DNA of 64,000 nt. Source: Streptomyces ortus (GTDB taxonomy: Bacteria > Actinomycetota > Actinomycetes > Streptomycetales > Streptomycetaceae). The notes under the pieces were generated by a model. That model was not told where the DNA came from and made no database searches. It saw only the letters and a list, made by a program, of their open reading frames with translations. The DNA lies in assembly GCF_026341275.1 (NCBI RefSeq), contig NZ_JAIFZO010000002.1:322361-386360 (forward strand). Direction: 5' to 3'. A program made the translations under genes and the position numbers. Positions 23,615 to 31,347 of the stretch are shown here, piece after piece (the first letter of the stretch is position 1; the number at the start of each line of letters is the position of its first letter).

Positions 23615-23949
23615 CGGGTCTCCTCGGGTGGGCAGTTGCCGCAGTCGCAGGGCTGGTCGGGTCGGTGTTCTTCGTTGCTGTAGTGCCGGACTGCGGCATC
23701 CCAGACGTGCTTGGGGATCGACCACTCCGGCGGCGGGCCCGGCGGGGACGACCCGGTCGGCCAGGCGCCGGGCCGGTGGCCGGGCGGCTTCGGCGGGGCT
23801 ACGGGCTTCGGCGCGTCCTCGCGGCGGGAGCGGCCGATCGCGATCTGCGCCCGCAGTAGGGCCCGCAGCTCGCCGGGGCCCTCGCGGTGGATCGCCTTCA
23901 CGTCGTCGACCTGAATGCCGTCGTCGTCCGGGATCACGTGATCGTTCAC
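23611..23949 (-). CDS. Hypothetical protein with Cys-rich end
   Basis: A 112-residue protein from GTG 23949. An acidic N-terminus and helix (GELRALLRAQIAIGRSRRED) precede a Pro-rich linker and a C-terminal CDCGNCP motif. Coupled to the replication-associated gene upstream. Confidence 0.5.
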   Translation of the reverse strand: MNDHVIPDDDGIQVDDVKAIHREGPGELRALLRAQIAIGRSRREDAPKPVAPPKPPGHRPGAWPTGSSPPGPPPEWSIPKHVWDAAVRHYSNEEHRPDQPCDCGNCPPEETR

Positions 23950-24707
23950 GAGGCGGCCCCCTCGCCGGCAGGCACGGCGTCCTCGGTCGCGGTCTCCGCC
24001 TGGCGGGCGAGGAACTGCTCGGACCGGGCCTTGATCGCCTTCTCCTGGGCGAGGCGCTCCTCGACGGAAAGCTCTGCTTCGCCGTCAGCGGCCCGAACGC
24101 GGGCCCGGTGAGGGTTGAGGCGCGGTTTGCCCATCGGCTGCTTCTCGGAGCCGCCGGGGCCCTTGCACGGCCTGCCTATCGCCGCACGGCAGGCATCCAC
24201 CGGGCACTCGATGCCCAGCGGGCCCGACCGGCGCACCGTGTCGATCAGCTCGGCCTCGACGACGCCCTCGTCGCCGACCGTGCGGTTGCCCTCCCAGCCG
24301 CGCGCCTCCAACTCGGCCATGAACTCCCGCGACGGACCGCCCTCCAGAGCCAGCAGCCCGGACGGGGCAGCGACACGACCGGAGGCGATGGCCTGCACCT
24401 GGCCCTTGTAGCGGGCCAGGAACTCGGCAGGCGTCTCGTCGGGCAGCGGCTCGTACTGGAAGTTCTCCAGCCGCGCCGACCGGATCTTGCTACGCAGGGT
24501 GCGGACGTGATGCGGCAGGATCCACAGCTTCGCGTCCGGGTCCTTCGGCGGGGTCGTGTAGTAGCTGGCGACAGCGGCCTTGGTGTCGTTGTCGAACGGC
24601 ACGTCATGCAGAGCGGCGGCCCAGGCAGTTGCGGCGGCTGCGGACGGCTGCCGATTATCGAAGGCCGTGCAGTGGCCGAGCAGCTCGGCGGCTTCCTTTC
24701 GGTTCAT
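23946..24707 (-). CDS. Phage-type replication-associated protein
   Basis: A 253-residue protein from ATG 24707. RKEAAELLGHCTAFDNRQPS and AAATAWAAALHDVPFDNDTK-AAVASYYTTP form an N-terminal helical domain common in actinophage replication regions, next to the initiator gene, as a helicase-loader-like partner. A zinc knuckle (CPVDACRAAIGRPCKG) lies near residue 170, followed by a basic then coiled-coil tail. The ATGA overlap couples it to the initiator. Function is inferred from context. Confidence 0.65.
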   Translation of the reverse strand: MNRKEAAELLGHCTAFDNRQPSAAAATAWAAALHDVPFDNDTKAAVASYYTTPPKDPDAKLWILPHHVRTLRSKIRSARLENFQYEPLPDETPAEFLARYKGQVQAIASGRVAAPSGLLALEGGPSREFMAELEARGWEGNRTVGDEGVVEAELIDTVRRSGPLGIECPVDACRAAIGRPCKGPGGSEKQPMGKPRLNPHRARVRAADGEAELSVEERLAQEKAIKARSEQFLARQAETATEDAVPAGEGAAS

Positions 24708-25852
24708 GCGGAGTCCTCGTCGTCGAAAGAGGCGGCAATGGCAGCCCAGCCGGCGACCTTGGCGTCGGTGCCGGTGAGGGTCTGGCCGTTGTGGAGGGTG
24801 ATGACGTTGCTGGCGCTCTGCGCCTGGCGGATCTCGGAGAAGGCGAACTGGAGAGTTCCGGCGCTGACTGGCTTCGAGAGAGAGCCGAGGCGCTCAAGGG
24901 CTTTCCAGAGCTCTCCGGAGTCGGTGCCGTTGGCGAGGGTGTCGGCGACGACCTTGCGCACCTGGCGCTGGCTGTAGGCGTTGCCGCGGGCGTACCGCTC
25001 AAGGAAGGCGTCGGTCATCCGGTCTTCGATGGCCCTCTCGCCCGTCTGTGCGACGGCGGGGCTGCCGGGTGACTGCCGGGGGGTAGGGGGGGTTCCCTTC
25101 CTTTCCCTGTTCCCTTCCTTTCCCTTCCCTTCCGTCAGTGAATGGTTCATGGAAGAAAAGTCACCGTCGGTACTCGTATGGGGCTGCGAGTTGGACGGAG
25201 CGTAAGAATCGTTCACTGAGTCATTCACTGAACGGTTCAGTGAATCGTTCAGTGAATCCTCAATGCCTGCGAGTCCGGCGGGCGGAATGAAGCCTTCCTC
25301 GTCACCGGAGCCCCGACTGCGGCCACACACCCGATGCACGGCACGGACGTTGGACGGGTGATCGGTGCCCCCCGCGGGCACCGGTCGGACATGATCGATC
25401 CAGAGGTTGTGGTCGTCATTCACGACGAGGCGGCGCGGAATCTCGCCTCCGCACAGCTGGCAGACCCAGCCGTCACGGCGGGCGTACATCTCCCGCACCT
25501 GCCAGGCGCTCGTCGACGGCGGCGGCAGCTTGCTCCTCTGCGGCCGGTTGATCCGCTGGTGCTTGCGGAAGTTGACGACCACCGCCATCTGCTGCTTGGC
25601 CACGCCGCCGATGAACGGAAAGACGAGCCCGGTGTCGGTGAGGCATCGCATGAGCTGGTCGACTTCCTTGGGGCCCAAGTCGTCGTCGTACATGAACGCC
25701 TGCGCCTTGATGTAGGCCGGCGTCCAGCGCAGGATCCCCTCGTCGTCGGCCATGTTGAACGTGGCGATGAACAGCAGCCGGGCGTCCCGCGGGATGGTGC
25801 CGAGGAGTTCGTCTTCCCACAGCTCGGGCTTCACGGTGCGGATGCGCGGCAT
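24704..25852 (-). CDS. DnaD-like replication initiator with embedded HNH domain
   Basis: A 382-residue protein from ATG 25852. Residues 1-105 (PRIRTVKPELWEDELLGTIP ... VVVNFRKHQRINRPQRSKLP) are the winged-helix N-domain of phage replication initiators. Residues 121-180 are an HNH nuclease module: C131-x2-C134, DH at 153-154, N168, one late Cys (176), so one metal ligand may be lost. Residues 196-217 are encoded by the TTCAGTGAA repeats. A basic linker and a C-terminal domain (EDRMTDAFLERYARGNAYSQ RQVRKVV) follow. As in lambda O, the origin may lie inside this gene. Its start overlaps the upstream HNH gene by one base. Confidence 0.7.
   Translation of the reverse strand: MPRIRTVKPELWEDELLGTIPRDARLLFIATFNMADDEGILRWTPAYIKAQAFMYDDDLGPKEVDQLMRCLTDTGLVFPFIGGVAKQQMAVVVNFRKHQRINRPQRSKLPPPSTSAWQVREMYARRDGWVCQLCGGEIPRRLVVNDDHNLWIDHVRPVPAGGTDHPSNVRAVHRVCGRSRGSGDEEGFIPPAGLAGIEDSLNDSLNRSVNDSVNDSYAPSNSQPHTSTDGDFSSMNHSLTEGKGKEGNRERKGTPPTPRQSPGSPAVAQTGERAIEDRMTDAFLERYARGNAYSQRQVRKVVADTLANGTDSGELWKALERLGSLSKPVSAGTLQFAFSEIRQAQSASNVITLHNGQTLTGTDAKVAGWAAIAASFDDEDSA
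25134..25256. other. Iteron-like repeats with polypurine tract; candidate origin
   Basis: Five copies of TTCAGTGAA or its complement lie at about 25135, 25211, 25223, 25236 and 25247. ATTCACTGAAC (25222-25232) and GTTCAGTGAAT (25234-25244) form a perfect palindrome around one base. A 45-base pyrimidine run (plus strand, about 25090-25134) lies beside it and could melt easily. The array lies inside the initiator gene, as origins often do in phages. Confidence 0.55.
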
Positions 25853-26556
25853 CAGAGACCACACCTCTCGCGCACCGAGGCATCGAGATGGTCCTCGATG
25901 TAGACGCCCCTTGCTTGAGCCGTGAGCGTTACCGCCCTGAGAATGGTCAGCCGGTCGAGACCTGCATTGATGGCTTGCTCGACGCTGCACTCGAAGAGGA
26001 GAACCTCCTCCATCTCGGGCCAGCCCTTACGGCCGGTGCTGAGAAACCAGAGGGACCGCCAGACGCGGAAGGCCTCATTCGTGACTGCCAGCCAGTTGGG
26101 GTCGCTGATCTCGGTGAGGCAGATAAACGTGTCGCCCTTGAAGCCGGCGACGGTGGCCGAACGCCTGATGATGTCGGCAGACATCCCCATCCGGTACATG
26201 TCGCGGGTGCCGCTTCGAACCTCTTCGAGCTGGGCGAGAGTGATCTCGTCGCTGGCGTAGATGCTCGCGTAGGCCTCGGTCCACAAGCGCTCGGCTTCGC
26301 TTGCGAGCGTCTCCAGCGACGGGGGAACGGTGTCGCTCTGTACGTCTTCGACGAAGCCCTCGATCGCAGAGGTCTTCCCGCTGTTGCAGGGTTCGCACGC
26401 CGCTACGAGGTTGCTCGGATGGTCGGTACCGCCGAGCGCAACGGGTGTGACGTGGTCCACCCGCAGCGGAGCCTCAGGGGCACTCGCGCCGCAGTACCGG
26501 CAGGTGTACCGGTCGCGCCGGAGGATCTCGTACCGGAGGCGCTTCGAGACGGCCAT
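25852..26556 (-). CDS. HNH endonuclease
   Basis: A 234-residue protein from ATG 26556. Residues 8-62 are a full HNH module: C19-x2-C22, VDHV with D34-H35, N49 and C54-x2-C57, the McrA-like layout. The remaining 170 residues are helical and unrelated to known domains. The stop overlaps the initiator start by one base, and both proteins carry the same 'VDHV/IDHV-P-GGTDHPSN' block, so the initiator's HNH insert may derive from this gene. It may nick at the origin or be a homing-type nuclease. Confidence 0.85.
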   Translation of the reverse strand: MAVSKRLRYEILRRDRYTCRYCGASAPEAPLRVDHVTPVALGGTDHPSNLVAACEPCNSGKTSAIEGFVEDVQSDTVPPSLETLASEAERLWTEAYASIYASDEITLAQLEEVRSGTRDMYRMGMSADIIRRSATVAGFKGDTFICLTEISDPNWLAVTNEAFRVWRSLWFLSTGRKGWPEMEEVLLFECSVEQAINAGLDRLTILRAVTLTAQARGVYIEDHLDASVRERCGL

Positions 26557-26671
26557 TGGTCTTCTTTCGGTGAAGGCTGGTCGGGGGCTTTTGGGCGCAC
26601 GGAACCAAGCCCTTAGGGCGGCTTCATTTGCTGATCGGGTGCCGCCTTGGCACGCCTCCACACTACCCCTT

Positions 26672-26729
26672 GGTGCCCATCATTGCGATGGGCACCCGAT
26701 GGGCACCCGAAAGCGGCAGGGTGCCCATC
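26672..26729. promoter_or_regulatory. Four perfect GATGGGCACC operator half-sites
   Basis: GATGGGCACC occurs perfectly at 26687-26696 and 26698-26707 and inverted at 26672-26681 and 26720-26729. The first pair forms a palindrome with a five-base spacer. The array lies between divergent starts at 26556 and 26757 and covers the likely -35 region of the ribbon-helix-helix gene. Autoregulation by that protein is the obvious reading. Confidence 0.75.
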
Positions 26730-26756
26730 GATCGCACGGTCAGCTACGCTGTGCAT

Positions 26757-26930
26757 ATGACGACGAAGGGAACGACCGGACGCGTGGTCCGCGTCGAGAA
26801 GGAGACGTGGGACGAGTACGCCGAGGCGTGCGCGGCCAAGGGCCTGTCGCGTGCCGCCGACCTGCGCGTCTACATCAACCGCGAGATCGCCGCGCACAAG
26901 CGCCGGCTCCGCGAAGCTGCCTCCGACTGA
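26757..26930 (+). CDS. Ribbon-helix-helix-like regulator
   Basis: A 57-residue protein. TTGRVVRVEKETWDEYAEAC followed by AAKGLSRAADLRVYINREIA has the strand-helix-helix layout of Arc/CopG proteins, which bind DNA as dimers to repeated operators. TACGCT lies six bases before the ATG, giving a leaderless mRNA. It is monocistronic: a terminator follows at 26960. It probably represses the leftward initiator operon and itself through the GATGGGCACC array. Confidence 0.7.
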   Translation: MTTKGTTGRVVRVEKETWDEYAEACAAKGLSRAADLRVYINREIAAHKRRLREAASD

Positions 26931-26959
26931 CCTCACAGCCCCTCCCCTCTCTCCTCCGG

Positions 26960-26977
26960 CCCCGCCTTCCGGCGGGG
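26960..26977 (+). terminator. Hairpin plus T-run
   Basis: CCCCGCC (26960-26966) pairs with GGCGGGG (26971-26977), loop TTCC, followed by CTTTGTC. It ends the ribbon-helix-helix gene and also lies 3' of the WhiB gene. Confidence 0.8.
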
Positions 26978-26992
26978 CTTTGTCGTGTGCGG

Positions 26993-27220
26993 TTATGCGG
27001 CTCGCTGCCGGGGCGTCTGTGACGCCCACAGCCCCCAGCGGCGGCCTTCGCCGGCGTCGTCTTCGACCCGGTCGGCGAAGTCGCGGCACTGCTGCTGAAC
27101 GGGGCAGTTACCGCAGATGCGGCGGGCGTTGCGGTAGTGGTCGCCCGCCTTCTCGGGGTGGAACAGGTCGGGGTCGGTCTGGGCGCACAGCGCCTGATCC
27201 ATCCAGGCGTAGGCGCTCAC
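26993..27220 (-). CDS. WhiB-family iron-sulfur regulator
   Basis: A 75-residue protein from GTG 27220. Four Cys (ALCAQTDPDLFHPE, then ARRICGNCPVQQQC) match the WhiB 4Fe-4S pattern C...C-x2-C-x5-C, and RRWGLWAS is the variant of the G-V-W-G-G turn. Phage and plasmid WhiB proteins interfere with host sigma factor partners. It is the last gene of its operon, coupled by GTGA to the gene upstream. Its short C-terminus (SQTPRQRAA) is basic. Confidence 0.9.
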   Translation of the reverse strand: MSAYAWMDQALCAQTDPDLFHPEKAGDHYRNARRICGNCPVQQQCRDFADRVEDDAGEGRRWGLWASQTPRQRAA

Positions 27221-28263
27221 GCGGCGACCGCCTCGGGGCGCGGGCTCAGGCCCGTGTCCGGCTCCGGGTGGCGCAACATCTCCTGCTGCACGTAGTTGCG
27301 GGTGACGCCGAGCCGTTCCGCGGTCTGTTCGATGTCGAGGCCGGAGACCCGCATCAGTTCGCGTGCGTCGTGGGCGAGAGCGGCACCGCGGGAAGAGGCT
27401 GCGGCGCGGGCCTGCGCGAGCTGCCGGAACCGTTCGGTCTTAGGCAGGTCACTGCGCTCGTCGAGCCAGGCCCGGTGGGCGGACACGCATCGAGGGCAGA
27501 CGGGGATGTCGTTGAGGTTGTGCGTCCACCATCCGCGGTCCGTCCCGCAGCAGCCCGTCCAGTCCGGGTGTGCGGTCGGGTCGTCGATGCGGTCGTCATC
27601 CCAGGCGATCGGCGGCGCCCACCCTTGCCGGGCAGCCCGGTTGCGGGAGGTGGTGGCGGCGGACGGCCGGATGTCGGTGGGCGGGTGTCCGCTGAGCCAG
27701 TCGTAGGCGGCGGCGATCCGGTCGCAGGTCATGCCGCGGACGTTGGCGGCACCGCCGAGGACGTCGTGGATGACGCTGTGGTCGACCCCGGACTCGGCGG
27801 CGACACCTTCGACGGTGTGGCCGATAGCGATGAGGGCTTGGATGCGGCGCCGGGTGCCGGTGGCGTTGACGGTCCTGCCGGGGGCGGGCCGGTACTTCAC
27901 GGCGAGGAGGCGTTCGGCGGCTGTGCGGCGGATGAGCTGCTGGCCGTTGAGGATGCGGGCGATGGTGCAACTGGAGCTGTGGGCGGCGCGCCCGATGCGG
28001 ACCCAGCCCATGCCTGCGTCGAGGAGTGTGCGGAGGTGGGCGGCGACGGGTTCGGCGGGGACGCGGACGGGCCTGCCGGAGAGGTTGGCGAGGGCGCGCA
28101 TGGTGTCGGCCTTGTTCTTGGCGTCGCGGCAGGGCTGGCATTTGCATCCGGGGATGCCCTGTCCGGGCCGGCCGACGCCGCGGGCGGGGGTTCCGTGGGG
28201 CGGGAGCGGGCTGCGCTTGCCGCGGGTCGGGCGGTTCGGCAGGTTGCGGACGGCGGTGGTCAC
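27217..28263 (-). CDS. Multi-HTH DNA-binding protein
   Basis: A 348-residue protein from GTG 28263. It begins with a Cys pair in GIPGCKCQPCRDAKN, then several helix-turn-helix-like units: GMGWVRIGRAAHSSSCTIAR-ILNG, IAIGHTVEGVAAESGVDHSV and SGLDIEQTAERLGVTRNYVQ. A central CCGTD...CPRCVSAHRAWL forms another metal site. Such proteins accompany whiB in actinophages. The exact role is unknown. Coupled at both ends. Confidence 0.7.
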   Translation of the reverse strand: MTTAVRNLPNRPTRGKRSPLPPHGTPARGVGRPGQGIPGCKCQPCRDAKNKADTMRALANLSGRPVRVPAEPVAAHLRTLLDAGMGWVRIGRAAHSSSCTIARILNGQQLIRRTAAERLLAVKYRPAPGRTVNATGTRRRIQALIAIGHTVEGVAAESGVDHSVIHDVLGGAANVRGMTCDRIAAAYDWLSGHPPTDIRPSAATTSRNRAARQGWAPPIAWDDDRIDDPTAHPDWTGCCGTDRGWWTHNLNDIPVCPRCVSAHRAWLDERSDLPKTERFRQLAQARAAASSRGAALAHDARELMRVSGLDIEQTAERLGVTRNYVQQEMLRHPEPDTGLSPRPEAVAA

Positions 28264-28478
28264 GGCGTCTCCTCTCGCTGTTCGGTGTCGGTGCTGTCGG
28301 CGGCGGCCTGCTGTTCGTCGGCGAGGTCGTCGATGTAGCGGGAGGCCCGGCGGAGTGCCCGCCAGGCGAGGGCGAGGACTATGGCGGCGGCGAGTAGGGC
28401 GAAGATCGGCCAGTGGCGGTCGATGAGGTCGCCGCCGGTCACCAGCGTGTTGGCGACGTCGAGGGGTGTCGGGCCCAT
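28260..28478 (-). CDS. Small membrane protein
   Basis: A 72-residue protein from ATG 28478 with one helix (HWPIFALLAAAIVLALAW) and an acidic C-terminal tail. One-base overlap (TGATG) with the gene upstream. Confidence 0.6.
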   Translation of the reverse strand: MGPTPLDVANTLVTGGDLIDRHWPIFALLAAAIVLALAWRALRRASRYIDDLADEQQAAADSTDTEQREETP

Positions 28479-28612
28479 CAGTTGTTCCTCCCGCGGATCC
28501 GTTCGATGGCGATGGACGCGGCGACGTAGCTGGCGCCGATCGCGGCCCCGGTGGCGATCAGGCCGAAGAACAGCCACAGCCAGCGGAACTCGTCGAGCAG
28601 GCGAGGGATCAT
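28478..28612 (-). CDS. Very small membrane protein
   Basis: A 44-residue protein from ATG 28612, overlapping the methyltransferase stop as ATGA. It is almost entirely one hydrophobic helix (WLWLFFGLIATGAAIGASYV). It and the next protein form a membrane pair wedged between methyltransferase and regulator genes. Confidence 0.55.
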   Translation of the reverse strand: MIPRLLDEFRWLWLFFGLIATGAAIGASYVAASIAIERIRGRNN

Positions 28613-30144
28613 GACGCCTCTCCGAACAGGCCGGTCATGTACGGCTTCGCGAGGCGTTGCACGACGAGCTGCGCGTGGGGTTCGTGCTGCTCGATGCCGA
28701 TGGCGGAGAAGTTCTCCAGCCGTGCAGCTTCGAGGGTGGTGCCCGATCCGGCGAACGGGTCCAGCACGATGCCGCCGGGCGGGGTGACGAGGCGGACCAG
28801 CCACTGCATGAGGGTCAGCGGCTTCACTGTGGGGTGTGCGGCGCCGTCCGCGAGCCGTGGCCGTTCGGATGCGGGGGCTTTGGCCTCGTAGCGGAAGACG
28901 GGGAAGAACCGGGAGGCGCCGCCGGTGTCGCCGCCCGTCCAGGCTCCGCGTTCGCCGTCGGCGCCGTGGTAGCCCATTCCTCGTCCCTTGCTGGCGCGAG
29001 CGTTACTGCCCGTGATCCCGCTTTGCCGGTCCATGTCGGCGATCGGGCAGCCGGGTACGCATCCGTCGGAGCAGGCGTCACCGTCGGGCTGGCCGTGGTC
29101 GTCGAGGAGCGGCGGGTGGGTGAGGAGCACGTTCGTCGGCCAGCGGCCCGCGACGTGCGCAGAGTCTTCGCGCGTTCCGGTCCACTCGCCGTAGGCGTCG
29201 CCGTTGCGGTTGGAGTCGAGCCCGACGACGGATGCGCACTTGTCGCGGTAGTCCTGCCCGGCCGCAGTGCGGCAGCCGTCGATGTTGAGGCCGCCGGTGC
29301 CGTGAAGCAGTACATTCGCGACGGTCGATTCGTAGCCGGTCGATTTGCGGGCCAGGACGATCGGCTCATGCGCGGGCTTGAGCGCGGTGTTCCAGCCCTG
29401 CCACTGGCGGGCTGCGTCGGATGATGGAGCGGTAACGCGGTCGTCCCCGCTGTAATCGCCGAACAGGTGATCGCTCTTGCGTGTGGGGGCGTTGCGGGTT
29501 CCGATGACCTCGCGCAGGGACCAGGCCTCGCCCGTAGTTCCCTTGCGTCCATTCAGGTCTGCAACGACCGGGCGGATCTGAGTGTCGTCGAAGCCGAGTT
29601 CGTTACGGAGCCGGTCCCACTGTTCAGGCTGCGGAACGATCGCCGCCTTACCCTGAGTGGTCCACAGGCCGGCCATTCCGCTGTAGCCCCACAGGGCGTC
29701 GATCTGCCGGTTCGTCCAGCCGGCTGCGTCACGGGCCGCAGCAAGCCAGGCAGTCACCTGCAGCACTTGCTGGCGGTCGTCGCGCCGCTTGTCGATGGAC
29801 TTGGCGATGTCCTGGCCCTTAGGGAAGCCGCTTCCGTAGATCCAGTGGAGGGAGTCGCGGATCTCGAAGCCGGCGTCTTCGATGGCGACGGTCATGCGGT
29901 GGTAGGTGCGGGTGCCGCCGAAGGCCAGGAGATGGCCGCCGGGCTTGAGGACGCGCCAGCACTGGCGCCACAGGTCGACGTTGTAGGCGATCCCGGAGGC
30001 GTCCCACGCTTTCCCCATGAAGCCCAATTCGTAGGGCGGGTCGCAGACGATGGCGTCGACGGACGCGTCGGGCAGGGTGGGAAGCACGGTGAGGCTGTCG
30101 CCGTGGTGGAGGGTGACCGCATCGTCCTGGTAGTAGACGTCCAT
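28609..30144 (-). CDS. N4/N6 DNA methyltransferase with large insert
   Basis: A 511-residue amino-methyltransferase acting on adenine or cytosine amino groups in DNA. DPPY is at 35-38 and DPFAGSGTT at about 462-470, the beta-class order (catalytic motif first). The 420 residues between them are far more than usual. They contain a recognition region and an unusual Cys cluster (GDACSDGCVPGCPIADMD). The SAM-site end resembles phage and prophage enzymes. The start ATG 30144 overlaps the upstream stop by one base. No cognate nuclease is adjacent. Confidence 0.88.
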   Translation of the reverse strand: MDVYYQDDAVTLHHGDSLTVLPTLPDASVDAIVCDPPYELGFMGKAWDASGIAYNVDLWRQCWRVLKPGGHLLAFGGTRTYHRMTVAIEDAGFEIRDSLHWIYGSGFPKGQDIAKSIDKRRDDRQQVLQVTAWLAAARDAAGWTNRQIDALWGYSGMAGLWTTQGKAAIVPQPEQWDRLRNELGFDDTQIRPVVADLNGRKGTTGEAWSLREVIGTRNAPTRKSDHLFGDYSGDDRVTAPSSDAARQWQGWNTALKPAHEPIVLARKSTGYESTVANVLLHGTGGLNIDGCRTAAGQDYRDKCASVVGLDSNRNGDAYGEWTGTREDSAHVAGRWPTNVLLTHPPLLDDHGQPDGDACSDGCVPGCPIADMDRQSGITGSNARASKGRGMGYHGADGERGAWTGGDTGGASRFFPVFRYEAKAPASERPRLADGAAHPTVKPLTLMQWLVRLVTPPGGIVLDPFAGSGTTLEAARLENFSAIGIEQHEPHAQLVVQRLAKPYMTGLFGEAS

Positions 30145-30551
30145 CACGCGGCCCGCCTTTCGGCTGCGCGCTGCTGGCGTGCCGCGGCCCGGTCTTCGCG
30201 CCGCCGCTTGGCGACGGTTTCGCGCTGCCAGGCGGGGACGCCGATCCACTGGTGGACCATGGAGTGGCCGGCGCGGGCGGAGGTGGCGGCCCCGTGGTGG
30301 CGGACGATCCCGGCGTTCTGCAGGCGGATCGGCAGGCTGCCCCACATGCTCTTCGGCCGCGGCGGGTCGGGCAGCTTGTTCTTGCGGGCCACCTCGTCGA
30401 TCGTGAACGGCTGGCCGGTGTCGGCGGCGGCCACGAACGCGGGCCACACCTCGTCGACCCAGGCCTCGTAGTCGTCGACGATCCGGCGGGAGACCGCGGG
30501 GGCGGCGGCGATCATCTTCGTGCCGTCGAAAGCCGGCTGGATGTGGGTCAT
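30144..30551 (-). CDS. Hypothetical protein, winged-helix-like
   Basis: A 135-residue protein from ATG 30551. VDEVWPAFVAAADTGQPFTI followed by DEVARKNKLPDPPRPKSMWG and IRLQNAGIVRHHGAATSARA reads like a small winged helix seen in phage replication regions. The tail is basic. Coupled to the methyltransferase and, by four bases, to the gene upstream. Confidence 0.6.
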   Translation of the reverse strand: MTHIQPAFDGTKMIAAAPAVSRRIVDDYEAWVDEVWPAFVAAADTGQPFTIDEVARKNKLPDPPRPKSMWGSLPIRLQNAGIVRHHGAATSARAGHSMVHQWIGVPAWQRETVAKRRREDRAAARQQRAAERRAA

Positions 30552-30955
30552 GAGGCGTTCTCCTCGTCGGCGGGGATGGCTTCGATGCGGAGGCCGGGTT
30601 GCGAGCCGTTGACGGTGTGGCGGCAGCCGTCGGAGCTGGTGACGACGAAGTCGATGCCGCGCCGTCCGGCTCCCGACCACTGCAGGGCGTCGGTGATCTC
30701 GGCCTCGAACGTGACGCGGACCTTCGTGCCCTTACGGGCCAGCGCGCGAAGGCGGCCCTCCTCGTCGGAGAGGGCGCGCATGGGGCGCTGCTTCGGCGGG
30801 TGCAGGACGGTGACGCGGGTGGGCCGCAGGCCGGGCACCGGGTTGTCGCACCGGCAGGCGACCTGCTCGGGGTCCGGCGGCTGGACCTTGCACGACTTGC
30901 GGCACCGTCCGCAGTACCAAACCAGCAGCGTCGACTCGGGAAGTTCGGCGGTCAC
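30548..30955 (-). CDS. Zinc-finger hypothetical protein
   Basis: A 135-residue protein from GTG 30955. The N-terminus has CGRCRKSC and CRCDN, a four-Cys metal site. The remainder is beta-rich (TKVRVTFEAEITDALQWSGA). GTGA overlap with the ASCH-type gene. Function unknown. Confidence 0.55.
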   Translation of the reverse strand: MTAELPESTLLVWYCGRCRKSCKVQPPDPEQVACRCDNPVPGLRPTRVTVLHPPKQRPMRALSDEEGRLRALARKGTKVRVTFEAEITDALQWSGAGRRGIDFVVTSSDGCRHTVNGSQPGLRIEAIPADEENAS

Positions 30956-31347
30956 CACGCCACCCCCGTGTCCTGTCGGAGTACGGCGTTGACGATCGCC
31001 TCGTCGGGCGTCCAGAACCCGAGGGCGCCCTTCGCGGGCACCGGCTCCGGCAGGGCGATCACGTCGGCGAGGACCCAGTGGTAGGTCTCCTCGAACGCCC
31101 AGTAGCCGCAGCACTGCCACTCGTTCGACCAGTGGCAGCCGGTGATCGTGGCGACGGCGACGACCGCGGAGTACACATCCAAGTGCTCGCCGAACACTTC
31201 GGCGTTCCGGTCGGGCTGGGCGCCGGCGTGGATGAGGATGCGGGCGCCCTCGTGCTTCGCGGGCAGCTTCCACGTGCGGTTCTCGACGCGCTTCGACTGG
31301 TGGGCGATCGCGCCCGCCCAGGGCTGCCTGATCGTTAGGGCCCTCAT
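30952..31347 (-). CDS. ASCH/PUA-like domain protein
   Basis: A 131-residue protein from ATG 31347. MRALTIRQPWAGAIAHQSKR followed by VENRTWKLP and ARILIHAGAQPD is the ASCH pattern (I-x-Q-P-W-A ... E-N-R-x-W). ASCH folds bind RNA or modified bases and are frequent in phages. It is fused in one coupled series with the DUF5131 gene, which is often its neighbour. Confidence 0.8.
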   Translation of the reverse strand: MRALTIRQPWAGAIAHQSKRVENRTWKLPAKHEGARILIHAGAQPDRNAEVFGEHLDVYSAVVAVATITGCHWSNEWQCCGYWAFEETYHWVLADVIALPEPVPAKGALGFWTPDEAIVNAVLRQDTGVAW

